Position numbers and translations under genes: made by a program | The notes under the pieces: model-generated | Seen by the model: only the letters and a program-made list of their open reading frames with translations | What the model was told of the DNA's origin: nothing | Database searches by the model: none | DNA from: Terriglobales bacterium | GTDB taxonomy: Bacteria > Acidobacteriota > Terriglobia > Terriglobales > Acidobacteriaceae | Assembly (NCBI GenBank): GCA_025462725.1 | Contig: JAOAPE010000012.1 | Span: 297,942 to 361,941, forward strand | Direction of reading: 5' to 3' | Length of the DNA: 64,000 bases | Shown: piece by piece, positions 15,596-24,812 of the stretch | How positions within the stretch are numbered: position 1 is the first letter of the stretch | How the letters are laid out: each line of letters starts with the position of its first letter

Positions 15596-18500
15596 ATGCC
15601 GAGAGTTTCTGTGTTCTGCCGTCTAATGATTTTTGGACTTCTTGTCCTCTCCCTCAACATCCTTAATCTCAGTGCTCAGGTTGCCGGTGGCACTATTAAG
15701 GGTAGTGTGACTGACCCTAGCGGCGCATTGCTCCCTAACGCCAAGATCACGATCAAGAACGTGGCAACGGGCGTGGTCCGCGAAACCGTTTCCAATACAG
15801 ATGGTGTGTACAGCGCGCCCAACCTCGCTCCCGGTATCTATCAAATGGTGATCGGTATTGTGGGCTTCAATACGCAGACTCAAAACAATCTGACAGTCGC
15901 TGTGGGTGAGGTTCAGGTCATCAATGTGAGCATGACGGTGGGCAGTGCGGCCGAAAATATCGAAGTTAGTTCGATCCCCGGCGGCGTTGAACTCGGCACC
16001 TCGGAAATCAGCGGCGTCATTGGTGAGCGCTTAGTAAAAGAGCTTCCACTGAATGGCCGCGATTGGACGCAACTGGCGACCCTTGAGCCCGGAGTCAGCG
16101 CGATCCGGACAGAAAACGGCCTCGGCAATCGTGTACAGCAAGGTGAAGGCGCTCAAATGACGATCTCCGGGGGGCGTCCTTGGCAAAATAACTACCGCCT
16201 TGACGGCATAAGCATCAATGATTACGCGAACGGTGCGCCTGGCAGCGCCCTCGGCATCAATCTAGGAGTTGATGCAGTGCAAGAATTTTCTGTGCTCACC
16301 AGTGGATATCCGGCTGAGTACGGCCGCTCCTCGGGTGGAATCATCAATGCGGTCACGAAGTCCGGAAGTAATAAATTACACGGTACGGCGTACGAATTCT
16401 TCCGTGACAGTGCGCTGGATGCCAGAAATTACTTTGACACCGGGGCGGTAAAACCTCCGTTTCGTCGCAACCAATATGGTGCCTCTCTGGGCGCTCCTAT
16501 CATTAAGGACCGAACATTTTTCTTCGTCGACTTTGAAGGCATCAGGCAGAGCACAAACATCACCCAGGTTTCGACTACTCCCTCCGCCGCTGCTCGCGCC
16601 GGAAACCTTTCCAGTGGAGTGATTGCGGTCAATCCCGCAGTGCTTGCTTTTACGAACTCTTTCTATCCACTCCCTAATGGTGGACTCATCGGATCCGGCG
16701 ACACAGGAATATACAGTTTTGATGGTCCTCAGATAACTTCGGAAAACTACATAAGTAGCCGTATTGATCACCACTTTACAGCCAACGATAGCATGTTCAG
16801 CACCTATCTGTTCGACAATGGCTCGACCTCACAGCCCGATGAAATGAACAACAAGCTCTTCGGGTATTCAACAAAAAGGAACTTGTTCACGATTGAAGAG
16901 GACCATACATTCAGCCCCCGCTTTCTGAACTCATTCCGATTCGGCTTTAATCGGGTAGTTGCGCTCGAAGGACAAACACCATCCGCCACAAATCCAGCAG
17001 CTGGCAACCCTGCTTTCGGGAGTACACCGGGTTTAGACGCCGCCCAAGTCAACGTACCCAGCTTGACCTCTTTTTCAGGTGGACTAGGCGCGTTCTCCCA
17101 ACACAACTATCATTTCAGTTCCATTCAAGAACATGATGATGCCTCGTTTGCCATCGGAATCCATACTATTAAATTCGGAGGATCGATTGAACGCATCGAT
17201 GACAACTACTTCGCAGTAGCCGCGCCAAATGGAAATTTCAAGTTTGGCTCCTTGAAGGCGTATCTCCAGAACCAACCGAAGTCATTTGTTGGTGTGATAC
17301 CAGGACATCTTTCAGGTCGGTCGGTCCGCGAGACTATCTTTGCCGGTTATGTTCAGGATGACATTCGACTGCGGCCCAATCTCACCGTCAACTTAGGCTT
17401 ACGTTATGAGATGGCAACTGTACCGACAGAAGTCAACGGTAAGCTGGCAACGCTGCGTAATCTTACTGATGCTGCGCCCCATCTTGGTGACCCGTTCTTT
17501 AACAATCCCACAACCAAGAACTTCGAACCCCGCGTTGGATTGAGCTGGGATCCTACAGGAAGCGGCAAGACTGCAATCCGCTCTGGATTCGGGATGTTTG
17601 ATGTGTTGCCTCTGCCATATCTGTTCGAACTCACAACTCAATTCACCGCCCCGTTCTTCCAGCAGGGCAACATCACAAACTTGCCGGCAGGGTCATTTCC
17701 AACCGGCGCCTTTGCACTCATCTCAGCTAATTCAAACACGCTCCGTTCTGCATATATACAACCAGATCCGGGTCGAAACTATGTAATGCACTGGAACCTC
17801 AACATTCAACGTGAGATCAACTCTGGACTTACGGCAATGCTGGCTTATGTAGGATCACGCGGTGTTCATCAAGCTCTGCCTTTTGAGGACGCTAATTCAG
17901 TTTTGCCCGTGCTTACTCCGGCGGGTTACTTGTACCCATCTCCGTCTGGCTCAGGTACAAAACTCAACCCTAACTTCGGAAGAATCGGCGCAGTCATGTG
18001 GTTAGGAAATTCACACTACCATGCCCTCGAAGCCAAGGTGGTAAAGAAAGTAACCCATGGATTCCAAATTCAAGGCTCGTACACCTGGAGCAAGAGCATA
18101 GACAACGGGTCAACCTCGGTTGGAACTGACGCGTTCAGCAATGCATTGATCAACCCTGAGGCATTCAACCCTTCGCTTAACAAAGGCCTTTCTGATTTCG
18201 ATCTGCGACATAATTTGATGATCCACTACACGTGGACCCTTGGACCCACAGGTGGCGCTGCGCAGCGCAATGGATTTGCATCCGCGCTTATACACGGATG
18301 GGAGGTGGGCGGAATCCTACAAGCCAGCAGCGGCATCCCGTTCAATGTGCTCCTCGGTGGCGATCCTCTGGGGAGAAATACATCCGATGCGAGTCCTTTG
18401 CCAAACCGACTAAACACCCCAGGGTGCGACACCTTGACTAATCCGGGCAACCCGGTTCACTACATAAAAGTTGAATGTTTTGCCTATCCGAACCCTGTAA

Positions 18501-18784
18501 CATTGCGCGGAAATTTGGGGCGTAATTCCTTGATAGGTCCGGGGCTCCTCAATTTGGACAGCTCACTGATCAAGAACACTTACATTGGGGAGAGGGTCAA
18601 CGTCCAGTTCCGAGTGGAAGGGTTCAATGTTCTGAACCGGGCAAACTTTGCTCCTCCTACGAGCAATAACATCGTGTTTGACGACGACAATACAGGCCAG
18701 CCAGGCGTACCCGGAGCTGGCCTAATCACGTCAACGGCAACAGCATCGCGTCAGATACAGTTCGGCTTGAAAGTCATTTTTTAG
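15596..18784 (+). CDS. TonB-dependent receptor, Oar-like, with carboxypeptidase-regulatory domain
   Basis: A 1062-residue outer-membrane receptor. The ATG at 15596 is chosen because AGGAGG lies nine bases upstream and a clean signal peptide follows (ending ILNLSAQ). Residues about 30-115 are a CarboxypepD_reg domain (GGTIKGSVTDPSGALLPNAK, ETVSNTDGVYSAPNLAPGIY). The plug domain (about 125-240) contains VKELPLNGRDWTQLATLEPG and GRSSGGIINAVTKSGSNKLH. The long beta-barrel ends in an aromatic residue (GLKVIF), as outer-membrane barrels do. Such Oar/SusC-like receptors are expanded in Acidobacteriota and import large or scarce substrates. Substrate unknown. The PmrA-like box at 15386 suggests induction with the nearby efflux and catabolic genes. 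Confidence 0.92.
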   Translation: MPRVSVFCRLMIFGLLVLSLNILNLSAQVAGGTIKGSVTDPSGALLPNAKITIKNVATGVVRETVSNTDGVYSAPNLAPGIYQMVIGIVGFNTQTQNNLTVAVGEVQVINVSMTVGSAAENIEVSSIPGGVELGTSEISGVIGERLVKELPLNGRDWTQLATLEPGVSAIRTENGLGNRVQQGEGAQMTISGGRPWQNNYRLDGISINDYANGAPGSALGINLGVDAVQEFSVLTSGYPAEYGRSSGGIINAVTKSGSNKLHGTAYEFFRDSALDARNYFDTGAVKPPFRRNQYGASLGAPIIKDRTFFFVDFEGIRQSTNITQVSTTPSAAARAGNLSSGVIAVNPAVLAFTNSFYPLPNGGLIGSGDTGIYSFDGPQITSENYISSRIDHHFTANDSMFSTYLFDNGSTSQPDEMNNKLFGYSTKRNLFTIEEDHTFSPRFLNSFRFGFNRVVALEGQTPSATNPAAGNPAFGSTPGLDAAQVNVPSLTSFSGGLGAFSQHNYHFSSIQEHDDASFAIGIHTIKFGGSIERIDDNYFAVAAPNGNFKFGSLKAYLQNQPKSFVGVIPGHLSGRSVRETIFAGYVQDDIRLRPNLTVNLGLRYEMATVPTEVNGKLATLRNLTDAAPHLGDPFFNNPTTKNFEPRVGLSWDPTGSGKTAIRSGFGMFDVLPLPYLFELTTQFTAPFFQQGNITNLPAGSFPTGAFALISANSNTLRSAYIQPDPGRNYVMHWNLNIQREINSGLTAMLAYVGSRGVHQALPFEDANSVLPVLTPAGYLYPSPSGSGTKLNPNFGRIGAVMWLGNSHYHALEAKVVKKVTHGFQIQGSYTWSKSIDNGSTSVGTDAFSNALINPEAFNPSLNKGLSDFDLRHNLMIHYTWTLGPTGGAAQRNGFASALIHGWEVGGILQASSGIPFNVLLGGDPLGRNTSDASPLPNRLNTPGCDTLTNPGNPVHYIKVECFAYPNPVTLRGNLGRNSLIGPGLLNLDSSLIKNTYIGERVNVQFRVEGFNVLNRANFAPPTSNNIVFDDDNTGQPGVPGAGLITSTATASRQIQFGLKVIF

Positions 18785-18812
18785 CCGCATGACGTCGCAT
18801 GGATACGAACTC

Positions 18813-18839
18813 GGCGGCTATCAGATAAAGGTAGCCGCC
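18813..18839 (+). terminator. stem-loop after the TonB receptor gene
   Basis: GGCGGCTA (18813-18820) pairs with TAGCCGCC (18832-18839) around an 11-base loop; only ATTTC follows. It lies 17 bp before the next gene. Confidence 0.5.
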
Positions 18840-18855
18840 ATTTCTCTGAGGTCTT

Positions 18856-19326
18856 ATGAAAACACGTTTCGCTGCAGCCCTAATCCTGTTAGCTGGGATT
18901 TGCTCCTTGGCGCAAGCTCAATCGCCATCAACAAAGAAAATATATGCGCAGAAATTAGTGGATGAACTTTTTGCCAAGCGAAACGATCTCGTGAGCATGG
19001 GGATCCATGTGACACCTCCCGGCCAGCCGGACAATGTGATCATCGCTTCGAACGTTCCGTCAAAGATTGGCAAGAAATCTTCAGACGACGATATGGGAGT
19101 GATGCGTACCGGAACTCCTTTGATCAAATTGAAAGGAGAGGACGTTTATGACATCGTCCTGCCAATCTATGTTTCTTCTGGCAAGACAATCGGGATCATC
19201 GGCATGAACCTGAGATGTAAAAAAGGCGAAGGCGAAGCTTCTGCTCTGAAGCGCGCTCGCCAGATCGTTGCCGGCTTAAAACGGCGAATTCCATCCGAAG
19301 CCAAACTTTTCGAGGAAGTGCGGTAA
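18856..19326 (+). CDS. secreted small protein of unknown function
   Basis: A 156-residue protein with a signal peptide (1-21, ending SLAQAQ). The mature part is alpha/beta: YAQKLVDELFAKRNDLVSMG, a central strand set and KGEDVYDIVLPIYVSSGKTIGIIGMNL, then a basic helix with QIVAGLKRRIPS. The VYDIVLPIY...GKTIGIIGM pattern resembles the strand pair of periplasmic single-Cache-type sensor domains, but there is no membrane or signalling part. It lies between the receptor and a phosphodiesterase in the same direction. I do not assign a function. Confidence 0.65.
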   Translation: MKTRFAAALILLAGICSLAQAQSPSTKKIYAQKLVDELFAKRNDLVSMGIHVTPPGQPDNVIIASNVPSKIGKKSSDDDMGVMRTGTPLIKLKGEDVYDIVLPIYVSSGKTIGIIGMNLRCKKGEGEASALKRARQIVAGLKRRIPSEAKLFEEVR

Positions 19327-19406
19327 CAGGACGATCCGCAGCATTGAATCGACATAAGCATTGCCGTGTCTCGTCTTGATTGCAGATATCCATCTTTATA
19401 GGAGCC

Positions 19407-20930
19407 ATGAGCACTTATATGAAGTCCTTCCATTGGGAGAAGATTTCGTTATTCAGTTTCATTGCCTTAACATTCATTCTCGGTTCTGCATGGGGCCAAT
19501 CGAAAAAGCCCGCCGTCGGGGAGAAGAAAGGCGCTCCTGCAAATTCGATAAAGCACATCGTGCTGCTTGGCATTGATGGTTTTCATGCGCTCGATCTCGA
19601 GAATTTCGTGACGTCGCACCCTCAATCAGCACTTGCTGAACTGAAGAAAATCTCTATCACCTACACAGGTGCGCACACGACAAAGCCTTCAGATTCCTTT
19701 CCGGGAATCCTTTCCATGGTGACTGGCGGCACGCCATTTTCAACCGGTGTTTATTTCGAATCCAGTTATGACCGGGCGCTTTCACCAGCTGGGTCGAAAT
19801 GTGCGACTACCGGAACCAAAATACTCCTTGATGAAAGCATCGACATCAATCCCGATGCCAATGACGGTGGAGGGGGCGTCAGTGCAGAAAAGGTACCCCT
19901 GGACCCCAAGCGAGGATGCGCGCCGGTCTTCCCGCATGACCTTCTTCGGGTGAACACAATATTCGAAGTCATCAAGGCTGCTGGGTATCGGACCGCTTGG
20001 GCAGACAAGCAACCCGGATATGAAGTGGTGAATGGTCCATCTGGCAAAGGCGTGGATGACCTTTTCACTCCCGAACTGCATTTCAATGCCTCATCGAAGA
20101 GCATCGAGAAAATCAAGGCATTCGATGACCTTCGACTTCAAGCGGTGTTGAACGAGATATCCGGGCACGACAAGACTGGGAAGCAGACGGTGCAGGTGCC
20201 TGCAATGCTCGGCATGACGTTTCAAGCTGTTACTGTGGGGCAAAAGCTGAAGTCTGGCATGGGATATTCCGATATTGCCGGTACCCCAAGCGCTCCGCTG
20301 CTTGACGCCATGGAATATACGGACCGTTCTATCGGGAAGATAATGGAGGCGCTACGTTCGCGGCAACTCCTTTCATCAACGGTAGTAATTCTGACTGCTA
20401 AGCACGGCCAGTCGCCTATCGACATCACGAAAAAGCAAATCATCGACGAAAAGATCATTCCCAACCTGATCAACGGTATTGAGAATGGACTCGTTGCTCA
20501 GGCCTCCGGGGCAGACATCGTGTTCATATGGCTGACTGACAGCAAGAGGACTGCTGAAGTGGTGGCCACGTTGAAAGCTCACGAAAAGGAGGCGCACATT
20601 GAGAGAATCCTTTCGGGCAAAGCTTTGCAGCTGATGTTTCCAGATGCAGCAGAGGATTCTCGCGCTCCTGACATTGTCGTGGAGCCGGAATTTGGGGTTA
20701 TCTATACCAAGCCGAACGGACTAGCGATCGCTGAGCATGGTGGATTTCTCGACGAGGACACACATGTGCCGTTGATGTTGGCAATCCCGGGCCACCGCCC
20801 GCAAGAAGTTCGGACTGCTGTAACCACCACCCAGATCGCTCCGACAATCCTCAGTTTGTTGGGACTGGATCCCAATAAGTTGAAAGCTGTTCAGATTGAA
20901 AAGACACAAACATTACCTTACCGCTTGTGA
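19407..20930 (+). CDS. secreted alkaline-phosphatase-superfamily phosphodiesterase / nucleotide pyrophosphatase-like
   Basis: About 507 residues. The start is uncertain: the ATG at 19407 has AGGAG only two bases away, and ATG at 19419 is an alternative. A signal segment (LFSFIALTFILGSAWGQ) leads to the catalytic domain. HIVLLGIDGFHALDLENF holds the first metal-binding Asp; THTTKPSDSFPG-like sequence (actual AHTTKPSDSFPG) holds the nucleophile-type Thr/Ser; AKHGQSPID and AEHGGFLDED carry later metal-binding His and Asp residues. The fold is that of the NPP/phosphodiesterase branch. Substrate unknown; in this block it may free phosphate or process a phospho-ester before uptake. Confidence 0.82.
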   Translation: MSTYMKSFHWEKISLFSFIALTFILGSAWGQSKKPAVGEKKGAPANSIKHIVLLGIDGFHALDLENFVTSHPQSALAELKKISITYTGAHTTKPSDSFPGILSMVTGGTPFSTGVYFESSYDRALSPAGSKCATTGTKILLDESIDINPDANDGGGGVSAEKVPLDPKRGCAPVFPHDLLRVNTIFEVIKAAGYRTAWADKQPGYEVVNGPSGKGVDDLFTPELHFNASSKSIEKIKAFDDLRLQAVLNEISGHDKTGKQTVQVPAMLGMTFQAVTVGQKLKSGMGYSDIAGTPSAPLLDAMEYTDRSIGKIMEALRSRQLLSSTVVILTAKHGQSPIDITKKQIIDEKIIPNLINGIENGLVAQASGADIVFIWLTDSKRTAEVVATLKAHEKEAHIERILSGKALQLMFPDAAEDSRAPDIVVEPEFGVIYTKPNGLAIAEHGGFLDEDTHVPLMLAIPGHRPQEVRTAVTTTQIAPTILSLLGLDPNKLKAVQIEKTQTLPYRL

Positions 20931-21002
20931 GAGCGAGCGCGACAAAGTAACAAAGCGCTATTTTCTCGACACCGAGTGCGCATTTAGGAGGGCGAGAGTT
21001 TC

Positions 21003-22520
21003 ATGGGTAATAAAGACAATATCGGGGAATCCAAAATGGAGTCAGCACTGACAAGACGCTCCCTTCTGCAAATCTTGGCCGCGACTGCCGCAACTTCGGC
21101 TATCCCCCTCAAGGCCCTTGCTGTCCAAGAGGCAACCCAGAGTTCGAAGGGTCCGGCGAGCAATGACCAGATCATCGCCCGAATGTGCAGCTACATGGCG
21201 AATGCGGGCACGCGAGAATTGCCGGAAGATGTGATTGAAAAAACAAAACATCACATTCTTGACACCATCGCAGCCATGATTTCAGGAGTCGACCTCCCGC
21301 CCGGGAAGATCGCGATGAAGTTCGCGCGAGCGCATTCAGGTGAGAAAGTGGCGACAGTTGTAGGTTCGAAGCTGCTGTGCGGCTCAATCGAAGCTGCGCT
21401 TGCGAATGGAATGATGGCGCACTCTGATGAGACTGACGACTCTCACGCGCCTTCCCACAGTCACCCGGGATGTTCCATTGTGCCTGCGACCTTGGCGGCA
21501 GGAGAGCAATTCGGGATCAGCGGCAGTCGTTTCATCCGAGCCGTTGCGTTGGGTTACGACATCGGGACCAGGGTGATGATGACCTTAGGCGGTCTTCCTT
21601 TCCAGATTGAGACTCACCATAGCTCGCACAACATCGCCGCTAATTTTGGGGCCGGCGCAGCAGCAGCTTGTGCTGCCAATCTAGATGTCAGACAGATGCG
21701 GTTTGCTCTCGACTATGCTTCCCAGCAGGCTTCAGGAATAGCCGCTTGGCAACGTGATACGGAGCACATCGAAAAGTCATTGGTTTTCGGTGGCACGCCG
21801 GCGCGCAATGCAGTAACCTCCGCAATCCTGATTCAGTTGGGCGCGACCGGCGTGGAGGACGTGTTCTCGGGGCCAGATAATTTCATCCGGGCATTTGCAC
21901 CCAAGGCCGATCCGGCTACCCTTTTGGACAAGCTGGGCGAGCGTTATGAGGTGACTCGCACCAACATCAAGAAGTGGACAGTCGGTTCACCAATACAAGC
22001 TCCTCTGGATGCACTGCAAGCCTTGATGAAGCGTTATAAGTTCCGTAGCGACCAGGTGCAGAGTGTCATCGTTAGAGTTGCCACAAGTGAAGCGAAGACC
22101 GTTAACAATCGTGACATGCCAAATATCTCGCTACAGCACATGCTTGCTGTGATGCTGGTGGACAGCACCGTTTCCTTTCAGGCAGCGCATGACAAGCCCA
22201 GAATGAAAGATGCTGCGGTCCTGCGCGAAAAAGCCAAGATCCGTCTAACTCCGGACGAAGAGTTGGAAAAGCTTTATCCGAAGAGAGTGACGATCGTCGA
22301 AGTAAACCTTACAGATGGAAAACATCTGGAGGAGCGAGTGGAAGCTGTGAAGGGCACTGCTGAAAATCCGATGACACGCGAGGAAGTGGTATCTAAAGCA
22401 ACGGATCTGATCGAGCCTTTTTTTGGTGCCTCTGCTACCAAACTGCTGACAGAGTCCATTATTAACCTTGAAAAACTAGGCGACATCCGCGCAATGAGAC
22501 CACTTCTACAACGTGGTTGA
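21003..22520 (+). CDS. MmgE/PrpD-family protein with Tat signal
   Basis: A 505-residue protein of the MmgE/PrpD fold (2-methylcitrate dehydratase and cis-aconitate decarboxylase family). The N-terminus carries a twin-arginine signal, LTRRSLLQILAATAATSA, so it should be exported folded; most family members are cytoplasmic. The helical domain starts near residue 55 and includes the family string HHILDTIAAMISG, then MAHSDETDDSH and SHPGCSIVPA around the active-site region, and KKWTVGSPIQAPLDALQAL. AGGAGGG lies upstream of ATG 21003; the later ATG at 21036 would keep the Tat motif. Substrate unknown. It lies between a phosphodiesterase and the two-component genes. Confidence 0.85.
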   Translation: MGNKDNIGESKMESALTRRSLLQILAATAATSAIPLKALAVQEATQSSKGPASNDQIIARMCSYMANAGTRELPEDVIEKTKHHILDTIAAMISGVDLPPGKIAMKFARAHSGEKVATVVGSKLLCGSIEAALANGMMAHSDETDDSHAPSHSHPGCSIVPATLAAGEQFGISGSRFIRAVALGYDIGTRVMMTLGGLPFQIETHHSSHNIAANFGAGAAAACAANLDVRQMRFALDYASQQASGIAAWQRDTEHIEKSLVFGGTPARNAVTSAILIQLGATGVEDVFSGPDNFIRAFAPKADPATLLDKLGERYEVTRTNIKKWTVGSPIQAPLDALQALMKRYKFRSDQVQSVIVRVATSEAKTVNNRDMPNISLQHMLAVMLVDSTVSFQAAHDKPRMKDAAVLREKAKIRLTPDEELEKLYPKRVTIVEVNLTDGKHLEERVEAVKGTAENPMTREEVVSKATDLIEPFFGASATKLLTESIINLEKLGDIRAMRPLLQRG

Positions 22521-22562
22521 TTCAGGAACTCCAATCAGCTATGTGATGCTACATTCAAACGA

Positions 22563-23267
22563 ATGAGAGTTCTTGTAATAGAGGACGAAAAGCGACTGGC
22601 AGAGAATGTGGCCCGCAGTTTGCGGGAAAACACATCCTCCGCCGTTGACATTGCGTTTGACGGAGAAGAAGGCCTTTTTCTAGCCGAATCGAGTCCTTAT
22701 GACCTGATTGTCCTGGATCTTATGCTGCCCAAGATCAGCGGCTTGGATCTCCTCCGGAAGTACCGGAAAAATGGCCATAAAACGCCTGTACTCGTTCTGT
22801 CAGCGCGTGAAGAGAAGGACTCTGTTGTAGCGCTTCTGAATGCCGGCGCCGATGATTATCTGGCGAAACCTTTCGATTTGGGAGAGTTACTTGCGCGGGC
22901 AAAGGCATTGATTCGCCGTGGCAAGGGAGAGCACTCTCCTCTAATAACGATTGAGGACTTGGAACTGGATAGTGTTGGCCGTCGTGTGCGGCGCAACGGA
23001 GCCCACATTGTGTTGACTCCCATGGAATATCGAGTGTTGGAATACCTTGCTCATCGCCCTGGAGCAGTGGTATCTAAGACTGAATTGCTTGAGCATCTCT
23101 ACGATTACAACTGGGAAAAATTTAGTAATGTGATCGAAGTGTATATATCAGGACTGCGTCGCAAGATAGACGAGAAATCCAGCGTGAAATTGATCCGCAC
23201 CTTCCGCGGCCAAGGATATTCGTTGCAAGCAGAGCACTCAAAAGAACGCAGCCGGACTCCGAAGTGA
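22563..23267 (+). CDS. OmpR/PmrA-type response regulator
   Basis: A 234-residue response regulator. Receiver domain residues 1-118 with acidic pair E7/D8, phospho-acceptor D52 in LDLMLPK, and K102 in DYLAKPF. Winged-helix DNA-binding domain about 128-225 with TPMEYRVLEYLAHRPG and NVIEVYISGLRRKID. It resembles the QseB/PmrA/TctD branch, whose known box YTTAAK-N5-YTTAAK occurs five times in this window. It overlaps the kinase gene by four bases, the usual coupling of a two-component pair. Confidence 0.93.
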   Translation: MRVLVIEDEKRLAENVARSLRENTSSAVDIAFDGEEGLFLAESSPYDLIVLDLMLPKISGLDLLRKYRKNGHKTPVLVLSAREEKDSVVALLNAGADDYLAKPFDLGELLARAKALIRRGKGEHSPLITIEDLELDSVGRRVRRNGAHIVLTPMEYRVLEYLAHRPGAVVSKTELLEHLYDYNWEKFSNVIEVYISGLRRKIDEKSSVKLIRTFRGQGYSLQAEHSKERSRTPK

Positions 23268-24739
23268 AAAAGCTTTCGCTGACAAAGCGCTTGATCGCGA
23301 CACTGGTTGCATGTCAGGTCATTCTCGCCGTGGCGATCTTGGCCGTGGCAGTGATTTTCTCCCGCTTTTATCTGCTCTCCGCCTTCGACGTTAACCTTGA
23401 AGGAAGAGCTCTGAGTGTTGCGGCTCTTGTCTATTACCCTGACAACAAGAATCCGGGTTTGCTTTTCGATGCCTCTAAGATCCCACCATCCGAGCACGTG
23501 ATTCACAAAGATATTTACATGGTGAAGAGCGATCGCGGTGGTTTCGAGGTGCATAAGGAAGGCTACGATCCCGCAATCTTTAAAAACATTCCACCAAAAG
23601 CACGATATTGGGATTTTGATGTTGATGGAGAGCCTTACCGCGCCATAATTTTGCGCGATGTTCCGGTTCTAGATACAGAAGCAGGTATTCCGACTCCAGC
23701 CCCGAAACTGACTGTGGTGTATGCCGCACCCACTATGGACATTCCACAAGGGCTTGGTGCGCTGGCAGCATCCATTGGAGGCGCAAGCCTCCTGATTTTG
23801 ATACCGACATTGCTTCTTGGAACTTTGAGCCTCCGGCGCAGACTGCTTCCGTTACATGAACTGGCAGCCCAAGCCCGTGAGATTTCAGTCAGAAATTGGG
23901 ATTTCAGGCCTTCCGCCGAGGCACGTGTCCTCACGGAACTGGAACCTCTTATCGCAGCGATTGAGACAGTTCTCGATGGACTCCGACGTGCTTTTACGCG
24001 ACAGCGCGACTTCGTCGGTGATGCTGCGCACGAATTGAAGACTGCGCACGCTATTTTGAAGTCCAGCCTTCAGGGAACTCTTAACAGACCGCGAACGAGC
24101 GAAGAGTACCGTCTTGCCATGCTGGAACTCAGCGAAGACAGCGACCGTTTAGAAGAATTGCTCAACCGGATGCTCCGTTTAGCAAGAGTAGAGCAGTGGG
24201 CGGCTGATGGAATTCGCCGGGAGTTGGATCTCGTGGATCTGGCATACACCTGTGAGATGGCAGTGGCGCGCATCAGCGCACTCGCAAATGCTCGGAGCGT
24301 TAAGGTCCAGTTCACAAGCGAAGCCAGTTTACAAATCAATGCAGACTCAGCAGATTTGGAGTTGATTTGGATCAATCTTCTGGAAAATGCAGTGCAACAC
24401 AGTCCTGCTGAGAGTGTCGTGCGTATCCATCTTCGCGCAGAGGGCGAATCAGCGAGCGTGTGCGTTAGAGATTCTGGGTCAGGAATCGGAGAAGCAGATC
24501 TCCCGCACATCTTCGAGCGCTTTCGGCGAGGCGACCCATCACGCTCAAGAGCAACAGGTGGTTTTGGATTGGGATTGGCGATTGCGAAGTCAATCGTCGA
24601 AGCTTATGGGGGAACAATCGTCGCGGCATCGAAGCAAAACGAGGGCACGCAAATATCCGTGTTACTTCCTCTGAAATGTCGTGTGACTGCCGCGCAGGCA
24701 GCGCAGAACGTCGAAAACCGTGTCATTCATTCGACTTAA
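23264..24739 (+). CDS. sensor histidine kinase, PmrB/QseC-like
   Basis: A 491-residue membrane kinase. TM1 about residues 9-33, a periplasmic sensor region to about 160, TM2 about 163-187 (SIGGASLLILIPTLLLGTL), then HAMP. The H-box is FVGDAAHELKTAHAILKSS, with Ala in place of the usual Pro after HELRT. ATPase boxes: N (LIWINLLENAVQHSP), G1 (RDSGSGIGEADLPHIFERF), G2 (GGFGLGLAIAKSIVEAYGG). GTG at 23264 is the probable start, overlapping the regulator gene. It would phosphorylate D52 of the partner. The PmrA-like box at 24735 overlaps its last codons and stop. Confidence 0.92.
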   Translation: MKKLSLTKRLIATLVACQVILAVAILAVAVIFSRFYLLSAFDVNLEGRALSVAALVYYPDNKNPGLLFDASKIPPSEHVIHKDIYMVKSDRGGFEVHKEGYDPAIFKNIPPKARYWDFDVDGEPYRAIILRDVPVLDTEAGIPTPAPKLTVVYAAPTMDIPQGLGALAASIGGASLLILIPTLLLGTLSLRRRLLPLHELAAQAREISVRNWDFRPSAEARVLTELEPLIAAIETVLDGLRRAFTRQRDFVGDAAHELKTAHAILKSSLQGTLNRPRTSEEYRLAMLELSEDSDRLEELLNRMLRLARVEQWAADGIRRELDLVDLAYTCEMAVARISALANARSVKVQFTSEASLQINADSADLELIWINLLENAVQHSPAESVVRIHLRAEGESASVCVRDSGSGIGEADLPHIFERFRRGDPSRSRATGGFGLGLAIAKSIVEAYGGTIVAASKQNEGTQISVLLPLKCRVTAAQAAQNVENRVIHST

Positions 24740-24751
24740 GCTTTCCTTAAG
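24735..24751. promoter_or_regulatory. PmrA/QseB-like box, perfect repeat
   Basis: CTTAAG-N5-CTTAAG, the best copy in the window, directly at the kinase stop codon and 62 bp before the gene at 24813. It implies control of that gene, and perhaps the transporter after it, by the adjacent two-component system. Confidence 0.68.
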
Positions 24752-24812
24752 GTCAAATCAGTTGTTCTGCAGCTGGGGCCATCAAATCGCTTGCTGCATT
24801 TCAGGAGAATGA

